Source: Profundibacter sp033851955 (lineage in GTDB: Bacteria; Pseudomonadota; Alphaproteobacteria; Rhodobacterales; Rhodobacteraceae). Taken from it: DNA of 64,000 nucleotides. The notes below the pieces were generated by a model. It ran no database searches. It saw only the letters and a program-made list of their open reading frames with translations, and had not been told where the DNA came from. Location: contig JAWSVK010000010.1 of assembly GCA_033851955.1 (NCBI GenBank), positions 62,001 through 126,000 on the forward strand, in the 5' to 3' direction. The translations under genes were made by a program, and so were the position numbers. The first letter of the stretch is position 1. Each line of letters opens with the position of its first letter. Shown in pieces: positions 37,518 through 46,817 of the stretch.

Positions 37518-38009
37518 CTAGTCTGTGGCCTTGGGCATCGCATGTTCCATTTTCATCATGCCTTCAGATGGCTTGCGTTCCAAATCGACGGGGATATCAA
37601 CGGTGATGTTGCCCGCATGCTCAAACGTCAGTGTCAGGGTCACGGCCTCTCCCTGCACCAAGGGACGGTTCAGCCCCATGAACATCACATGATCGCCGCC
37701 CCGTTGCAGCATATGCATGCCGCCCGCTTTGACTGCAAAGCCATCTTCGGATTGGCGCATCTGCATCACACCGTCAGCGGATTCAATATGGGTGTGCAGT
37801 TCAACCCGTTTGGCAACATCGGACGTGACGCCGATCAGGCGGTCGTCTTGATCCGTGTGGTTCAAAATGCCAAAGAAGGCAGCGCCCGTTTTAGCATTTG
37901 GGCTGGCCGAACGGCTGTAAGGTTCTTCGATGGTAATGCCACCTGCAATGGCTGGCATTGCAAGAGCGCAGGCCGCAACGGCAGCCAGAATAGTTTTGGT
38001 GAAAGACAT
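37518..38009 (-). CDS. PCu(A)C-type periplasmic copper chaperone
   Basis: Exported protein of 163 residues. A signal peptide (ending at about MPAIAG) is followed by the PCu(A)C fold with the copper ligands spread over VELHTHIESADGVMQM and GMHMLQRGGDHVMFMGL. It delivers copper to the CuA or CuB site of cytochrome oxidase in characterised homologues. The ATG at 38009 has AAGGAG upstream. A small Cys-containing exported protein lies just upstream on the same strand, and a terminator follows. Confidence 0.88.
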   Translation of the reverse strand: MSFTKTILAAVAACALAMPAIAGGITIEEPYSRSASPNAKTGAAFFGILNHTDQDDRLIGVTSDVAKRVELHTHIESADGVMQMRQSEDGFAVKAGGMHMLQRGGDHVMFMGLNRPLVQGEAVTLTLTFEHAGNITVDIPVDLERKPSEGMMKMEHAMPKATD

Positions 38010-38055
38010 ATCAGTCTCCTTGGATTTGTGTATTTCGTTTGATTTTGGGTTGGGT

Positions 38056-38397
38056 TCAAACGACCAAGGGTGGGCCACGCGCTGAAGGTGAAAGGACTTG
38101 TTGCCGCTGCAGGTTCAAGGTCTTTGGCACAGGTGCGCGCCATTGCATGGCAAAGCTTTGAGCTGGCATATCTTGTTTCGTTAGGGTCGCCACGAACAGT
38201 GACACAGCGTCAGGGCAAATATGGGCGGTTTCAGTCGGTTCGCCATCGGCCCCAATCGTCATGGTGATCATGCCAACGCCCGTGCAGATCACCATATCAG
38301 TTCCAACATCAGGGCTTTGGCCACGGGCCACAGCCAAGCTGTAACTGGTCAAAACCAACGTCAGAGATAGGAAAAGAGCGTTCATCATGCGAAACAT
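38056..38397 (-). CDS. Small exported protein, DUF2946-like
   Basis: Protein of about 113 residues with an N-terminal hydrophobic segment (MNALFLSLTLVLTSYSLAVA), then MVICTGVGMITMTI and a HICPDA segment typical of this group, which is often found next to copper proteins. Start uncertain: ATG at 38397, 38388 or 38385. It is 46 bp upstream of the PCu(A)C gene on the same strand. A metal-related role is an inference from context only. Confidence 0.6.
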   Translation of the reverse strand: MFRMMNALFLSLTLVLTSYSLAVARGQSPDVGTDMVICTGVGMITMTIGADGEPTETAHICPDAVSLFVATLTKQDMPAQSFAMQWRAPVPKTLNLQRQQVLSPSARGPPLVV

Positions 38398-38599
38398 GTG
38401 CCGTAGATAACCAGCCACGTCAGGCGCCACAAGGGGCTGAAAGGTCGCATTCCTTTTGCTGGTGTTCAGGACCTAATAAATGACATTCATTTGCCAGAAC
38501 CTATCTTCCCGTTAATTGTTTGAGCTACCCCCCGAAATTCGGGCACTGACGTAAGCTACGATTTGTTGTTTGCTGATTTTCACACAAAGGAGATCAGAA

Positions 38600-38893
38600 A
38601 TGTCGAAACGAAAACAACATCACCCAGAATTTAAAGCCAAAGTTGCTCTGGAAGCCCTAAAGGGCGAGGAAACGGTATCTGAGCTGGCGACCCGGTTTGG
38701 GGTTCATCCAACGATGATCCATCAATGGAAGCGGGCTTTACTTGAGGGTGCATCTGGCGTGTTTGAGCGCGGCGGTCGGAAAGCACCTGAAGTTAACGAA
38801 GAGCAGGTCAAAGATCTGCACGCTAAAATCGGGGAGTTGGCCGTCGCCAATGATTTTTTGGCCAGAAAGCTCAAACCCTGGACCGGCAAGTGA
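38600..38893 (+). CDS. IS3-family transposase OrfA
   Basis: DNA-binding subunit of 97 residues: HTH_28-like start (MSKRKQHHPEFKAKVALEAL, then TVSELATRFGVHPTMIHQWK) followed by a leucine-zipper-like stretch. AAAGGAG lies before the ATG at 38600. It ends in a GTGA overlap with OrfB, so OrfB may be made by coupling; I see no clear A-rich slippery site for the usual -1 frameshift. Confidence 0.93.
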   Translation: MSKRKQHHPEFKAKVALEALKGEETVSELATRFGVHPTMIHQWKRALLEGASGVFERGGRKAPEVNEEQVKDLHAKIGELAVANDFLARKLKPWTGK

Positions 38894-39753
38894 GGCGGGA
38901 TATGATTGAGCCAAACACCCCAAACCTGTCAGTTGGCAAGCAATGCGCATTGCTGTCGATCTCGCGATCTTCATTTTACTATGAACCGAAGGGCGAGAGC
39001 GAGATGAACCTTGATCTGATGCGGCTGATTGATAAGCAGTTTCTAGAGACGCCGTTTTATGGTGTCCGCCAGATGGCTTGTGACCTGCGCAACGAGGGCC
39101 ATTTGGTAAACGAAAAACGCATCCGCCGTTTGATGCGACTTATGGGGTTGATGCCGATCTACCAGAAGCCCAATACGAGCAAGGCGGCGAAGGGCCACAA
39201 GATTTGCCCCTACCTGTTGCGAGGGCTGCGCGTGGATCGCCCCAACCAGGTCTGGTGCGCCGACATCACCTATCTGCCGATGCGCCGCGGCTTCCTCTAC
39301 CTGGTGGCAATCATGGACTGGCACACGCGTAAAGTGCTGGCTTGGCGTATCTCGAATACGCTGGAGGCCGGTTTCTGTGTTGAGGCTCTGAACGAGGCCA
39401 TCCATCGCTTCGGTGCGCCAGAAATCTTCAACACGGATCAGGGCAGCCAGTTCACGTCCTTTGTTTGGACGGACAGGTTGAAGCGCGCTGGCATCAAAAT
39501 ATCGATGGATGGCAAGGGCCGCTTCCTCGACAATATATTCATCGAGCGGCTTTGGCGGTCAATGAAATACGAGTGTGTCTATTTGCATGCTTGGGACAGT
39601 GGCTCAGAAGCAAAAGCTGGGATCAAAAAGTGGATGAAATTCTACAACCACAAACGACCACATTCTGCCCATGGTGGAAAACCACCTGCTGTGGTCTATT
39701 GGCAGAGAAATGAAACAACCAAACCTGATCAGCAAATGCAAAGAGTAGCTTAA
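38890..39753 (+). CDS. IS3-family transposase OrfB (DDE integrase domain)
   Basis: Catalytic subunit of 287 residues, apparently intact. The HTH_21-type N-terminus (YGVRQMACDLR) precedes an rve integrase core with D125 (WCADITYLP), D183 (NTDQGSQFTS) and E219 (FIERLWRSMKYE), i.e. a DD-35-E spacing. The start is a GTG overlapping the OrfA stop by 3 bp. Confidence 0.94.
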   Translation: MRRDMIEPNTPNLSVGKQCALLSISRSSFYYEPKGESEMNLDLMRLIDKQFLETPFYGVRQMACDLRNEGHLVNEKRIRRLMRLMGLMPIYQKPNTSKAAKGHKICPYLLRGLRVDRPNQVWCADITYLPMRRGFLYLVAIMDWHTRKVLAWRISNTLEAGFCVEALNEAIHRFGAPEIFNTDQGSQFTSFVWTDRLKRAGIKISMDGKGRFLDNIFIERLWRSMKYECVYLHAWDSGSEAKAGIKKWMKFYNHKRPHSAHGGKPPAVVYWQRNETTKPDQQMQRVA

Positions 39754-39789
39754 ATCACGCCAGATACTGTCCAATCTTTGGGGAGTAGC

Positions 39790-41826
39790 TCAGTTACCCA
39801 GTAGGTTCAACAACCCACGCTTGGCTTCTTCTTCCACTTTGCGCTTCGCTGCATCCTCCAAGGTTTCGCCGGCCTCAACCTCGACATCCAGAACTTCTTG
39901 TGCCCGCTGCAACGCTTGCGCCTTCTCGGACGCCAATCGCGCTTCAAGCTCGGCTTTCTTAGCTTGCAATCGCGCCTCTGCAGCTGCTTTTTCGGCAGCG
40001 ATTTTCGCCTCTAGCGCTGCTTTTTCGTCTGCCAGGTTTTGGTCAATCAAAGCCTGTAAATCGGGACGGAATTTCGGGTCAGCCCATGTGCCCGATATCA
40101 GCACTGGCACCGATATCCCGCCAGTGCCATCCGCCGACGTCAGCGCCACCGGATTGACCCGATATTTCAACGTTTGCGTCCCAATGCCAATGTCGCCAGC
40201 GCCCAGCGCCTTGGCCAAAGGTGCGATCAGCGACAAATCTTCATTGTGCAACACGCCATCCTTCATGGTGAAGCTTGCCCCAACAGAGTTGAACACAGTT
40301 TTCTGCCCAGAACCACGATAAGAAGCATCCAGATTTCGCAACATCCCCGCCAAATCGAGCCCCAGAATCTCTCCCTGCCCCAGCTTGAATGACCCGTTGC
40401 CAGACAGGCTATGCATGATTGCATCCATCGTATTGCCCACACCCAAAAACTTTAGATGCATGTCGCCAACGCCGACCAGACGCTCATAATCTGCCAGATC
40501 GCGCAGCAGAGGTGTCATCGCCAGCCCGGTTGCTGTCAAATTGCCGCCCACTGACAACCCACCGCGTCCGTTCACCACGAACTTGCCCTTGATCACGCCC
40601 TGATAAGTTTCCACCCTTTTTAGGGCAAACACGAGACGTGAGCGATCCAGCTTGGCATTCACATTGGTCTTTCCCAACTGCACCGTTCCCAGATTGATCG
40701 ATTTGGCCACCAGCGAGACATCCGCGTCTAGGGCTGACAAACCACTGACATCGATCACATCCGTCGACCATCCTTGGGCCGTTTCGACGCTTTGGCCGCT
40801 GTCATCCACGCTGGCGGCCAGTACCGAAAAATCCAACGCATTGGCGCTCAGATTTGCTTTAAGGCGCGGGCGTTCACCGTCCAAAAACACATCCGCTCCG
40901 CCCGAAAACTCGTTTTGGTCCAGCTTAATCACGCCGCCGCGCAAATGGGCGGTGCCCTCGGTCGTATAGGTGATCTTACCGGTAATATTTGCTACCCGCC
41001 CCATACCTTTTGGCAAATCGGGCGCCGCCATGTTGATGGCCCCAAACAGCGCTGCCATATCGGCAAGATCTGCCACCACATCGCCATCCGCCGCCAAGGG
41101 CGAGAACCCGCCTTTGCCATCAAATTTGACTGTGCTGCCGCCAATCTGCACATTGGCTGACAATTTGCTAACCGCGCCGCTTAAAAACCTGTCAAAGGCG
41201 GCAACATAGCCAATGGCCGAGATCGCCTGACCGTTCAAACGCGCCGACACAGACATATCGCCGCGGCCCGCAAAGGTAGGCAGCCGCAACTCACCATCCA
41301 TGTCGTTCAAGATAAACGTCTCTCCGCTGGCGCGATCTACAAAGGTCAATTTGCCACCACGAACCACACCACGTCCCAGCGAAAAAGCGGGTACACCACC
41401 CGCATCAGTCTCTGCAGCCCCGCCACTACCAGCACCAGCACTGGTGGCCATGTCCCAGTTGGCGCGACCATCTTTGGTCACCTCCAACAAGATTTTGGGC
41501 GCTATCACCTCAACCTTTTTGATTTTCACATCACCGTTCAAAAGCGCCATCAGGTCAACCCCGATGCTCATCCCGTCTGCCTGCAACATCGGCCCTGCGT
41601 CAGACCAAGCCGCGTTGGCAATGCTGATCGCCCCCGTGCGCACCCCCAAAATCGGATAGATTGATGTGCGCACATCGCCGCCAATTGTTATGGCGCGCCC
41701 CGTCGCGTCTTCGAACTGCTCTTCAGCGAACTGGGCAATCTTATCGCCCGGCATCAACAACAAAGCAGCCACGGCCACAACGACCAACACGAATAAAACG
41801 AGGATGAACCGAAGCAGTAAACGCAC
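39790..41826 (-). CDS. AsmA-family envelope protein
   Basis: Large protein of 678 residues with one N-terminal membrane helix (about 3-25) and a long beta-rich periplasmic body typical of AsmA (segments GDKIAQFAEEQFEDATGRAI and KKVEVIAPKILLEV). Relatives help move or organise outer-membrane lipids. The C-terminal part is an Ala/Lys/Glu-rich coiled coil. I chose the GTG at 41826 with GGGAG seven bases upstream; an in-frame TTG lies at 41850. The stop TGA (39790-39792) belongs to the inserted IS. Before insertion the frame would have read one more Asn and then TAA. Confidence 0.88.
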   Translation of the reverse strand: MRLLLRFILVLFVLVVVAVAALLLMPGDKIAQFAEEQFEDATGRAITIGGDVRTSIYPILGVRTGAISIANAAWSDAGPMLQADGMSIGVDLMALLNGDVKIKKVEVIAPKILLEVTKDGRANWDMATSAGAGSGGAAETDAGGVPAFSLGRGVVRGGKLTFVDRASGETFILNDMDGELRLPTFAGRGDMSVSARLNGQAISAIGYVAAFDRFLSGAVSKLSANVQIGGSTVKFDGKGGFSPLAADGDVVADLADMAALFGAINMAAPDLPKGMGRVANITGKITYTTEGTAHLRGGVIKLDQNEFSGGADVFLDGERPRLKANLSANALDFSVLAASVDDSGQSVETAQGWSTDVIDVSGLSALDADVSLVAKSINLGTVQLGKTNVNAKLDRSRLVFALKRVETYQGVIKGKFVVNGRGGLSVGGNLTATGLAMTPLLRDLADYERLVGVGDMHLKFLGVGNTMDAIMHSLSGNGSFKLGQGEILGLDLAGMLRNLDASYRGSGQKTVFNSVGASFTMKDGVLHNEDLSLIAPLAKALGAGDIGIGTQTLKYRVNPVALTSADGTGGISVPVLISGTWADPKFRPDLQALIDQNLADEKAALEAKIAAEKAAAEARLQAKKAELEARLASEKAQALQRAQEVLDVEVEAGETLEDAAKRKVEEEAKRGLLNLLGN

Positions 41827-41974
41827 AATATTTCTCCCGCGTGAAAACAAACCTTGTCTTTACGCTAAAGCAATTTGCATTCCATTTGAATCCCCATTCA
41901 CCCCGAGACGGCTTGAATTGTTACATTCTGCAATGAAATTCAATTTTCAACCGTCTGGGCCTGCGGCCAGTATC

Positions 41975-43171
41975 TTATCTGGCGTGGCGCTCAATATGGG
42001 TCAGTTGATGTAAAATCCGCTTTTTCACTGGCGGTAGAAAGCTGCCCACCCGCAAAGCCGCGTCCCGCAAAATCCGCGCTGGCACCGAAGTGTCAGTGTA
42101 TAGCTTCACCAAAGCATTGGTACCATGATAAAGCGGCAACACCACGCGACGGTGTGCGGCCTCGTAGCGTTTCAGACCAGCAGTCGCCCCGATGTCGGTC
42201 ATATTGCGCTCGGCCTCGATGATCTGATCCGCCAACAGCTTGGCCCCACTTAGTCCCAGATTGAACCCATGCGCCGTCACCGGATGCATCCCAACAGCCG
42301 CGTCCCCCACCAGCGCAAACCGCGTGGCAACGAATTGCTTGGCCAGCACCCCTACTAGCGGATAGGGGTGGCGTTTCGTCACCAGCGTCATTTTACCCAA
42401 TGAACCGCCAAAGCGCTGCGAAATGTCATCGGCAAAGTTCTGTGGATCCATGTTCATCACAGCCTCAGCATCGGCACTGGGCAAGGTTACCACGACGCTC
42501 GACTTATTGCCATACATCGGCAGAATCGCCAGCGTTTGGTCAAAATGAAAACACTCGGTCGCGGTGTCGTTGTGGGGCAATTCATGCTCCATTTCACAAA
42601 CAATCACAACACGGCCAAAATCCAGACTGTTGGCCGGAATGCCCATCTTGCGACGGGTGCCGGAAAATCGACTGTCCGCCGCCACCACAAGAGCCGCTTG
42701 CAGCATGGTGCCGTCTTTTAACCCAACCCGCCCTTGCGTGGTGTTGGTCTCGACGCTGGTAACCTCGCTGTCGCAAATCAAGGTGACGTTGGCTTGATCC
42801 TTGACCACATTATAGGCGGATTGACGGATCAAATGGTTCGGCACAATGCGGCCCAAATAGTCAGCGCCGCTGCCAGTGCTGTCAAAATGCAGGGCAAAGG
42901 GCGATTTACCGTTGACCACTTTGGCGTCCCGGATCGTGCCAATCTGGTCTTGCGGAATATGCGCCCACATCCCCAAATCATGCATCAGCTTTTCCGAGGT
43001 ATGCGTCAATGCAATATCGCGGCCATCCTCGGGTGGGTTGGCCAGCGTCGCCTCGCCGTGCATCTCAACAATGCCGATTTGTAGGCTGCTGCCAGACAGG
43101 CTGCGCGCCAAAGATAGCCCCGCAGGCCCAGCCCCTATTATAACAATATCAAATTGGCTGGTGGCAGTCAT
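41975..43171 (-). CDS. UbiH/UbiF/UbiM-family FAD-dependent hydroxylase
   Basis: Flavoprotein monooxygenase of 398 residues, most likely hydroxylating the ubiquinone ring. The FAD-binding GxGxxG is VIIGAGPAGLSLARSL at the N-terminus, DSRFSGTRRKMGI is the middle DG-like motif, and the second FAD motif is ALVGDAAVGMHPVTAHGFNLGL. UbiM is the alphaproteobacterial type closest to this length, but paralogue specificity cannot be settled by eye. AAGGA precedes the ATG. It lies upstream of asmA on the same strand, 148 bp apart. Confidence 0.85.
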   Translation of the reverse strand: MTATSQFDIVIIGAGPAGLSLARSLSGSSLQIGIVEMHGEATLANPPEDGRDIALTHTSEKLMHDLGMWAHIPQDQIGTIRDAKVVNGKSPFALHFDSTGSGADYLGRIVPNHLIRQSAYNVVKDQANVTLICDSEVTSVETNTTQGRVGLKDGTMLQAALVVAADSRFSGTRRKMGIPANSLDFGRVVIVCEMEHELPHNDTATECFHFDQTLAILPMYGNKSSVVVTLPSADAEAVMNMDPQNFADDISQRFGGSLGKMTLVTKRHPYPLVGVLAKQFVATRFALVGDAAVGMHPVTAHGFNLGLSGAKLLADQIIEAERNMTDIGATAGLKRYEAAHRRVVLPLYHGTNALVKLYTDTSVPARILRDAALRVGSFLPPVKKRILHQLTHIERHAR

Positions 43172-43277
43172 GATCGCAAATCCTTGTTCAACCTCGGCAC
43201 AAACGCGCCGTTACCCGCAAGCATATCAGCGCCCCCGCGCAAACTCCAGATTACAAATTGACGCTGGCAAATCCGGC

Positions 43278-45184
43278 CTATTCCTTGCGCCCTATAACCC
43301 CCGTCAAAGCCGCAGCCCCCACGGCTGTTATGACCCAACCCGCCATCTGCACAACCCAGCGCATATAATAAGCCCACCAGCCCAGCGCCCCCCTATCTTT
43401 TGACGGCGCCCAAGCATTCTCCTGCCCCAAAGCATCCAACGGCACAAACAGGTCCAGCGCGTATAGCCCACGATTGAAGGTCTCATAGTCGGTGGCAGTG
43501 TCGGTGATGTTCCACAAATGCAAAGGCATATCGCAGCCCGCTTCTTTCACCGTAGAGCAACCCTTTTCCGCCGCATTCAACCACTCAGCCGAAGTCAAAA
43601 CCACATCCGAATTCGGCGCCATTTGTCCGGCGTTAAAAGCGGCTCCGTAGAGCCAGAAACAAGACAACCAAATCAGGAACACCGCCACAAAGGCCCGCAT
43701 AGGTCGATGCCCATAACCAAACACCAACCCAAACAGCCCATCAAAAGGTAACTTCAAGGTTGCCTGTATCGAAGGCATGATTGATGATGCATATCCATCC
43801 AGCCCTGCTTGCGCCCGCAAATACCCAGCACGCCGCAACCGCTTTTCCCGCTCCATCAACACCCGCCCAGCGCCGCTCACGTTACCCTGCGCCCGTAGGG
43901 TTGTAGCCAATTGCGAATAGGGTTGTGGATCAAACTTTTTGTCACCTTGTTTTGACAACCAAGGCAGAGGCTCCCCATCCGTCTGCACAGCCGCGATGAT
44001 TTGCCGTTCAAATTTACGTCCTAACCATGCCAGCCGTTCGCGTACTGTAACTTCGCTAATAATCCGGTCATAGCGAAACCCATTCAAGACTGGCAATAAA
44101 CACCTCTGCCAACTCTCCACATCATCCTGCAAAGCCCCAACATAGGCATCGGTTAAATTAATAATCCTTGGGGAGGTCGCCACATCCTGCCAATACATCC
44201 CACCGCCAACCTTCATACCTTCACAATCCAGATCACCGTTGAATTCAGCATTCGCACACCGCAAATCTCCCGTGATTTGCGCCCGCATCAAATTCACCCC
44301 TCCCGTAGCCGTGAACCCATCATTCATAAAAACATCTGCCCCAACCGTCATCGCATGACATGCCAACGCGATATCGTCCGGTCTATTAAAGAAGCCATCA
44401 CTACAATCAAGCTGCCCCTTGATACATGCCCCGCCAAATTCACCTGCCCTGCCGCCGTGAACCCATCACTTAGGAAAACATCTGCCCCAACGACCATAGC
44501 GTCACAGTTCAACGCAATATATTCCTCTGCGTCAAAGGAGCCATTACTACAGTCAAGCTGCCCCTTGATACTTGCCCCCGTCAAATCCACCTGCCCCGTG
44601 GCCGTGAACCCGCCACGCAGAAAAACATCCGCCCCAACCGTCATCGCATCACAGTTCAGCGCCTCACCGCCCGCACCGTCAAATGTGCCGTCACTACAGG
44701 ACAGCGCCCCGCCAATTTCAGCGGAGATCAGATTCACAGTGCCCTTTGATTTGAACTTTGCACTCAAAAGCACGTCACGTGTCACTTTCAACCGATGTGC
44801 ATCCAAACCCGGCACTTCACTGCCCGGCAACGTCACCGACCCTAACCGCGCATCTCGTAAATTTGGTCGCTCGCAGATGTGGCAATCCTTTAGAAACAAA
44901 TCTAACGAGCTCTCGCAAGCCTGCAAATCCAACACATCCGTGACCCAACCGCCCTGTATCTGCACGCCTTTAGCATGCACCTGCACCTTATCACAGCCAC
45001 CAAGCAGAATGTGCCGGATCAATCCGGCGCGGATGGTGTTTTCATCACGGCCCTCCGTTGGCCGCTCATTGCCAAACCACGCAAACTCCCCCGTTCCACA
45101 CGCTTCAAGCAAACGCTCTTCCGCCGCGCTCCACGGCACCTTCCCCTCAATCTCTTCCAAACTCGGCCGATACGACTCAATCAT
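43278..45184 (-). pseudogene. Frameshifted membrane protein with 49-residue repeats
   Basis: Two minus-strand frames (45184-44348 and 44366-43278) are one gene of about 635 residues broken by a 1-nt deletion. Tandem 147-bp units encode CDAMTVGADVFL-type turns and are exactly 147 bp apart (44457, 44604, 44751), but the pair 44311/44457 is 146 bp apart. Restoring one G in the CCCC run (complement) at 44429-44432 reconnects VNLAG to IKGQLDCS. Domains in order: soluble N-terminus (MIESYRPSLEEIEGKV), four repeats likely forming a beta-helix-like solenoid, a charged linker, and a C-terminal region with membrane helices (FVAVFLIWLSCFWLYGAAF and the last 30 residues). It may be a true pseudogene, a phase switch or a sequencing error. 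Family unknown. Confidence 0.75.
44311..44897 (-). repeat. Tandem 147-bp coding repeat, four units
   Basis: Units begin at 44311, 44457, 44604 and 44751, marked by the recurring GTGAAC/TTGAAC and the AACATC(T/C)GCCCCAAC core. The first three are closely similar; the fourth is decayed. Each encodes 49 residues except that the 44311-44456 unit is 146 bp. The perfection of neighbouring units suggests recent duplication or gene conversion. Confidence 0.85.
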
Positions 45185-45276
45185 AAATAGAATTCCCTCA
45201 CTCCAACCATGCGTTTTCACCCTGCCCCGCACAAGCCCGCTTCCCCTAAACCACCCCATCCCCTATACAGCGCGAT

Positions 45277-46647
45277 ATGAGCCAGAATCCCCCAAACCTC
45301 CGCCCCGACTTGGCCCCACGTGCCAAATTCAGCGAGCCATCCCGCGACGGCCAGCCCAAAATCGGCATGGTGTCGCTGGGTTGCCCCAAAGCCTTGGTCG
45401 ACAGCGAGCGTATCCTGACCCGCCTGCGCGCCGAGGGCTACGCGATTTCGCCCGATTACGCCGGCGCCGATGCGGTGATCGTCAACACCTGCGGGTTTCT
45501 GGACTCCGCCAAGGCCGAGAGCTTGGACGCCATCGGCGAAGCCCTAAACGCCAATGGCCGTGTCATCGTCACCGGCTGCCTAGGGGCCGAGCCCGACTAC
45601 ATCCGCGAGCACCACCCGCAAATCCTCGCCGTCACAGGCCCGCATCAATACGAACAAGTGCTGGACGCCGTGCATGAGGCCGTGCCGCCCAGCCCCGACC
45701 CGTTCATCGACCTTTTGCCAGCCTCCGGCGTGTCGCTGACCCCGCGCCACTACAGCTATCTAAAAATCTCGGAGGGCTGTAACCACAAGTGCAAATTCTG
45801 CATCATCCCCGATATGCGCGGCCGCCTCGCGTCCCGCCCCGCGCACGCGGTGATGCGAGAGGCTGAACGGTTGGTCACAGCAGGCGTCAAAGAACTGCTG
45901 GTGATTTCGCAAGACACCTCGGCCTACGGGCTCGACATCAAATACGCCGAAGACAAAGGCCACCGCGCCCATATCACCGATCTGGCACGCGATCTGGGAT
46001 CATTGGGCGCATGGGTGCGGCTGCACTACGTCTATCCGTATCCGCATGTGCGCGACCTGATCCCGTTGATGGCCGATGGGCTGATCCTGCCCTATCTGGA
46101 CATCCCGTTTCAACACGCCCACCCTGATGTGATCCGCCGCATGGCGCGGCCCGCCACGGGGGCCAAAACCCTAGACGAAATCGCAGCGTGGCGCGACATC
46201 TGCCCCGACATCACCCTGCGCTCGACGTTTATTGTTGGGTATCCGGGTGAAACCGAGGCCGAGTTCCAAACCTTATTGAACTGGATGGACGAGGCGCAGT
46301 TGGATCGCATCGGCTGTTTTCAGTATGAGAACGTCGCGGGGGCCCGTTCCAACGCTCTGCCAGACCACGTGCCAGACGAGGTCAAACAAGAGCGCTGGGA
46401 ACGGTTCATGATCAAAGCGCAGGCAATTTCGGAGGCCAAACTGGCCGCCAAGGTCGGGCGCGTGGTGGACGTGATTGTGGATGAGGTGGATGAGGACGCG
46501 GCGACCTGCCGGACCATGGCGGACGCGCCCGAGATCGACGGGAACCTGTTCATTGACGAGGGGTTTGAGGGGGTGTCTGTGGGGGACATCGTGACGGCCG
46601 AAGTGGATGAGGCGGGGGAGTATGATTTGTGGGGTAAGCTCCGTTAA
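45277..46647 (+). CDS. rimO: Ribosomal protein S12 methylthiotransferase RimO
   Basis: Radical-SAM enzyme that adds a methylthio group to an Asp of ribosomal protein S12. The 456 residues include the N-terminal UPF0004 domain (GMVSLGCPKALVDSERI, VNTCGFLDSAK, VTGCLGAEPDYI), the radical-SAM cluster CNHKCKFCIIPDMRG and a C-terminal TRAM domain. Length and motifs match the family. The end of the frame runs into a nested inverted repeat (46634-46682). Confidence 0.97.
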   Translation: MSQNPPNLRPDLAPRAKFSEPSRDGQPKIGMVSLGCPKALVDSERILTRLRAEGYAISPDYAGADAVIVNTCGFLDSAKAESLDAIGEALNANGRVIVTGCLGAEPDYIREHHPQILAVTGPHQYEQVLDAVHEAVPPSPDPFIDLLPASGVSLTPRHYSYLKISEGCNHKCKFCIIPDMRGRLASRPAHAVMREAERLVTAGVKELLVISQDTSAYGLDIKYAEDKGHRAHITDLARDLGSLGAWVRLHYVYPYPHVRDLIPLMADGLILPYLDIPFQHAHPDVIRRMARPATGAKTLDEIAAWRDICPDITLRSTFIVGYPGETEAEFQTLLNWMDEAQLDRIGCFQYENVAGARSNALPDHVPDEVKQERWERFMIKAQAISEAKLAAKVGRVVDVIVDEVDEDAATCRTMADAPEIDGNLFIDEGFEGVSVGDIVTAEVDEAGEYDLWGKLR

Positions 46648-46682
46648 GGAAACGATCTGGGGGATCGTTTCTAGGAGCTTAC
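46634..46682 (+). terminator. Nested inverted repeat over the rimO stop codon
   Basis: The outer arms GTAAGCTCC (46634-46642) and GGAGCTTAC (46674-46682) enclose the inner arms GAAACGATC (46649-46657) and GATCGTTTC (46663-46671); all are perfect. A very stable RNA hairpin would form, but no T-tract follows, so termination is likely but not certain. It marks the left border of the AT-rich ImmA gene region. Confidence 0.6.
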
Positions 46683-46817
46683 GGGCGAAGCCCTGGGCGG
46701 CAAGATCAATTAAACGCCTACCACATTTATGGGCAACATTGTCGGACAACGCTACACCTTGCAACTTCACCAATAATTGGTTAAGTGGGGGTAATACACC
46801 CAAGTGAGGATAATAAA

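Larger units (their letters stand above)
38521..39792 (+). mobile_element. Complete IS3-family insertion sequence
   Basis: A 1272-bp element starting TGAGCTAC and ending GTAGCTCA, with imperfect inverted repeats of about 25 bp (38521-38545 and 39768-39792). It carries two overlapping transposase frames. Flanking GTT is duplicated (38518-38520 and 39793-39795), the 3-bp target duplication expected for this family, so insertion is recent enough to be intact. It landed in the end of the asmA-like gene; its right end supplies that gene's present stop codon. Confidence 0.93.

Noticed and set aside
44277..45677. Long plus-strand ORF (466 codons) across the repeat gene and the start of rimO
   Set aside because: Low-complexity Ser/Pro/Thr product, antisense to clear repeat coding and overlapping rimO in another frame; a shadow frame.
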